From positions 25,098,248 through 25,162,247 of the forward strand of contig OY987266.1 of NCBI GenBank assembly GCA_963920665.1: a DNA stretch of 64,000 nucleotides, read 5' to 3'. The stretch comes from Straminergon stramineum. Its lineage: Eukaryota; Streptophyta; Bryopsida; Hypnales; Calliergonaceae. The translations under genes and the position numbers were made by a program. Positions 60,371 through 64,000 of this stretch are shown here, in pieces. The stretch's first letter is position 1. Each line of letters begins with the position of its first letter. Under the pieces are notes generated by a model. It made no database searches. It was not told where the DNA came from and saw only the letters and a list, made by a program, of their open reading frames with translations.

Positions 60371-61472
60371 TGTCACGACCCTCATCACAAGACGTGCCCG
60401 TGCCACCTTGGTGAGCAAGGAGGACATTGGGGGTGACTCCCCAAGCCTTGCAAGGGATGAGGTGAGGGGGACTAGGAGTCCCGAGCGATCAGAGCGATGT
60501 AGCGCTCTGATCCGGACGAATTTGGGGGCGTGTGATAAACGCTTGGAAAGGTCTTGAGAAGACGCTTCTAGCCGTCCAAAGAACGCATGATTTGGACTTG
60601 CGAGTCAAAAGTTATGGGCGTTCAAAGTTGGGGGTGTCCCGGCCGCGCCGGGAGTGTCCCGAATCTTTGGAGGGCGATATCTTTGCGAGTACTTGTCCGA
60701 ATGGAGCAAGTGAGTAGTCCATCGGCATCTACGCGTCGCGTAGATGTCGAAAATGGGGTCGCATGTGCGATTTGGATCCCGGACCACAAAGTTATGCCGG
60801 GTGGAAGTTCGGGAGTCTCAAAGTAGTGCGAATCGGGAGAAACGGGGTGGTCTTCCAAAACCAAAGGGTGTTTGGGAGTCCCCCTTGACATACAAAGGGG
60901 GGGGGCTGCCGAATCCCACAGAGAGTACTATGAAGAGGGGTGGTCTCCCTCCTCACTCCCGGATGGTGCCATGGTGAGCCTAAGTGGCCCCGGATGGTGA
61001 GGTTAGTGTTGGAGCCTCACCACCACTTGTGTGTTACCATGGAGTGCTTGTGCACTCCTTGATACCAGTTGGGTGGTGTCCCACTCCACACTAGGCCATG
61101 GTATGAGTCCCGTTTGGTGAGTCCCAATTAGTGAGTCCCGAAATGAGTTGGGTTGGGCCTAGTGGGGAGTTGGGTCCCATTCAAGGGCGGTTAGCACCGG
61201 TGGGAGTAGTGCCTCACCGAGTGCTTGGACATCAATGGAAGTTCCACCCCATGTCATCAAATGACATGCCCGGTGTCTTGTGGGAGTTAAGTATTGGAAG
61301 GAAAGGATTAGGAGTCACGGAGGAATGGGGAATCCCGTGACTTGAGTTGGAACCTAACATTGTGGGTGCGTGGCATGTGCAGTGTTAGGAGAGCGTGAAC
61401 CTTGGTGGCATTAAGGTATTAAGTGTTTGGAAAGTGAGCTTAAGGGGGTAAGTGTTACTAAAGGGCACGACA
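60371..61472. mobile_element. Solo LTR, family A, copy 3, TSD CCCAT
   Basis: Starts TGTCACGACCCTCATCAC, ends GGGCACGACA. CCCAT flanks at 60366-60370 and 61473-61477. 1102 bp; it lacks about 190 bp present in copies 1 and 2 (after GTGTCCCGG near 60640). Confidence 0.9.
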
Positions 61473-61487
61473 CCCATGAGGTGGTTT

Positions 61488-61735
61488 TAACATACTACTA
61501 ATACTTTCCATCCCAACGGGGTTTAAGGCTTCGCTGTTGTTTCCCCCTTTTAACACATTGCTAAGACTTTTCACCCTAGCCGGGTCAAAGTTCTGCCATC
61601 GTTCCCCCCTTTTTAACACACTATTAAGACTTTTCATCCCTAAGGGGTTCAAAGCTTTGCCGTCTCTCTACTTATCTCACCTACCACGAGGACTCTTTTA
61701 TCTTATGGGTTCAAAGCTTCGCCGTATGGCGGGAC
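61488..61735. repeat. Tandem array, 63-bp period, four units
   Basis: Units start near 61488, 61551, 61614 and 61676. Shared phrases are TAACACA..TAAGACTTTTCA, GGGTTCAAAGCTTTGCCGT and GTTCCCCCCTTTT. The period equals 21 codons, so reading frames on both strands show 21-residue repeats. Confidence 0.85.
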
Positions 61736-63873
61736 CTACTACCCTCACATCCTCGTATCTCTCGACCAAGGAATACCACGCCACGACTAGGGACAAGGAC
61801 GAAAGACAAAAAAAAGACTTGGACAATCAAGCCTAGTAACACGAGTTAGTAGTATCAACAACTTAACTAAAGGTCCATCAAAGCGACATTGCCAATCATA
61901 TGGGGGGTTGCTCTAGGGTTAGTACACAAAAACAAGAGGGAGGGACCAAACAGGTCTCCCAAAGATAAGCACCTACAACCTCTAGCACCCTAGGAGTTAG
62001 TAAAGGCTTCCAAGCTCAAATTTGGAAGAGTTAATACCACGCTTAATCGAAAGACAATTCAAGGGCCCCCCAAAGGCCTTGCAAGCTCCAACAAACAACA
62101 ACAATGGCCAAAAGTGCCCAAAAAACACTGTTGTAAGGTTTTGTGGCTAAGTGCCACAATTTCCAACACAAGTTGGACCCAACAAACCCAATTACACAAA
62201 AAGGAGGTGGTGAGAGAGGCGAAGGGGTGCCCTTTTATACTCTTTCCCGGGTACCCACCTCTCCTCGTTCATCTAAGTTAACCTTATCTTCTTGGATTTT
62301 CATCCAAAACTCAAGGTTTTCATCCTATGTTGGCCCACTAAGCTAACTTTTGGAGATTAACTTTGAATTGCAAACGAATTGCACCATTGGCTTTAGAAGG
62401 CCATTTATAGTTTATGAGATCTCCCCTCCCTCTTTTCTATCTTCAAAATCACAACGAAACCTAGTGCCAACTTAACACCCAAAATCGGGAAAAATCCCAA
62501 CTTTGGGGGGTTGACTTTTCTAGCAATAGTAACTAGCCTAGGCTCCTAAGTAGATACGGGGGAGTGAAAAAAGACTTATCTTGCATTCCATTCCGCTTTC
62601 GTATGCTCCTACTCCGCCAGTCAAATCCGCATGGACTTTAATTTCTATTAATTGTCAAGGAATGTTGTAGGTTTGGGTACTTCCGATTATCGGAATGTCA
62701 TGAAACTTGTCGGGGAATCTCATTAATATAAATGAAGCTATGATAGTTTTTAATGGTAATTTACTGTCACCTAGAGAATTTTCAGGAATTTCCTATCGTA
62801 GATTTGGGTAGTTGATCGTCTGAAAAGACATCTTCTAACTATCAGAAAATTCCGAAACTTTTTGTGGAACCTCACATGGGATCCCATGACATATGCGTAG
62901 ACTCATATTTTTATTCTACACATCGGCCCAAGGGGGAAAATTTCCACCCCCTCGTTTAATTATCAATGGCCGAGGAATCTTCCACACCGAGGGGAATCTT
63001 GGTGAACCAACTTCGCCGTTGGTTCCTGGGCATGGGTCTAACCCCAAACCACCATTTTTGGACCTTAGATTCCTCCACAGTCCTACTTTGGTATTTTCAA
63101 CATCTATAAGCCAATAATTTGGGGTTCTGCTATTTTGTCGGTGGAATGGGGAAACTAGAACCTATCTTCGGGAACTAATTCCTATGCCTCACCAGAGGAG
63201 AATTCCTTGACATTCATTGGACAAAAAACGTCTGCCCCATCGGTTGGAACATCACCACTCGTCTGGCAAAATTTGGCTTGCAAAATGCAAAAGCATCTAC
63301 TTTGCAAGCTATGGGAAAGTGGACTGCCCCACCCATGACTTATTGAGAAGCCACTTGCAAGGTGAAAGTGAAGATGTTTGGGGTTAAATTAATTCAACTT
63401 TTTATTCAGTTGCAACATAGTGTTGTAAAAACCCCATGTTATGAATCACGGGATTTTACAAATATCACCTACACATGAAATCCTATATTGATTTGTACAG
63501 TTTTGAATTTCCACAAAACTATGTAAATGAAACAAGACATCGCACTTAGTTTAAGTTTGCCACACTACAATTTTAGTATTATGGAGAATATTGACAATCA
63601 CCTTTGTAGCAACTAAAATGTCAGAATGTTAATACTTCATATAAGTTAATGCTCCACAATCGGTCATATTGATATTACCTAAAGTGTATGTTCATCAAAA
63701 TTATCTATTCTGCAATATTGAAGTTCCAAAAAAAATTCACCTTAGTAAACTGTTTGTCAAGGAACTTGTGGGATTTCTTGTCTTACTTGGTTTGCCAGCC
63801 GGTTTGGTAGCCAGGCTCTCGCTTGTAAAACAAACCCATTTTGCTAGCCACAAGTGGATTTCAGGCCGGCCTT
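61736..63873. other. Non-coding region
   Basis: No gene recognised. Two diverged copies of an approximately 130-bp phrase (62655-62730 and 62775-62880, with TAGGTTTGGGTA, ATCGGAA, GAAACTT, GGAATCTCA) and a partial reversed TTAA MITE (63188-63236, GAGAATTCCTTGACATTC, ACAAAAAACGTCTGCC) are present. Confidence 0.45.
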
Positions 63874-64000
63874 TTAACCCCTAAACGACACAGCAGATGT
63901 TTTTTGTCCGATGAACATCAAGGAATTCTCCTCTGTAGGAGAGAATTACAACTATTCATCCTTGGAATTAGGGGTGGAAAGGGGAGATCTTCTATAGTAG
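63874..64000 (+). mobile_element. TTAA MITE, cut by the window end
   Basis: Starts TTAACCCCTAAACGACAC and carries GAACATCAAGGAATTC, CAACTATTCATCC and AAGGGGAGATCTTCTATAG. Same subfamily as 1402-1632 and 2123-2353; the right end lies beyond the window. Confidence 0.85.

Noticed and set aside
58813..61472. One short retrotransposon with two LTRs (TRIM-like)
   Set aside because: The left and right LTRs each have their own matching 5-bp duplication (GGGCT and CCCAT), so they are two separate solo LTRs.
1..64000. tRNA, rRNA or CRISPR features
   Set aside because: No cloverleaf with a T-loop GGTTCRANNCC core, no rRNA stretch and no regularly spaced identical repeats were found by reading.

Overview
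This is nuclear DNA from a land plant. The evidence is a spliced gene for a plastid-targeted RETICULATA-RELATED 5/6 protein, a secreted plant-type pectinesterase, a chromodomain Ty3/gypsy retrotransposon, CACTA (En/Spm) elements and a Stowaway MITE. The DNA is AT-rich and gene-poor: two confidently identified genes and one probable one, all on the minus strand, in 64 kb. I cannot place the species; a repeat-rich non-model plant is my inference.

Layout. 1-14 kb is AT-rich repeat country: a family of TTAA-flanked MITEs, a 0.9-kb CACTA element (6835-7731) carrying an 88-bp perfect hairpin, and a nested stack at 8020-12327. 14.05-20.45 kb is the RER5/6-like gene (nine exons, all introns phase 0), with a duplicated block just beyond its 3' end. 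21-28 kb is non-coding with small MITEs. 29.16-31.87 kb is a six-exon pectinesterase. 32-40 kb is AT-rich with few landmarks. 41.77-42.62 kb is an unrecognised 284-codon Ser/Gln-rich ORF. 44.0-54.8 kb is a three-layer stack: a decayed chromovirus (48135-53771, TSD TTAGA) inside a CACTA element (44197-54719, TSD AAA) inside a TTAA MITE (44006-54765). 57-64 kb holds minisatellites and two solo LTRs of the family also present at 11.0-12.3 kb; all three have their own perfect 5-bp target duplications.

The genes are unrelated in function: one acts in the chloroplast, one in the cell wall, and one is unknown. The most unusual feature is the TTAA family. At least ten copies begin with TTAA followed by CCC(C/T)TAAA and end in the inverse. 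Several abut and share a single TTAA, or sit inside one another. The termini resemble those of piggyBac elements, which are not standard components of described plant genomes. No transposase for them is visible here. A second oddity is a 2.1-kb insert (8314-10453) studded with about 30 copies of a degenerate palindrome, CCAANTNGGA.
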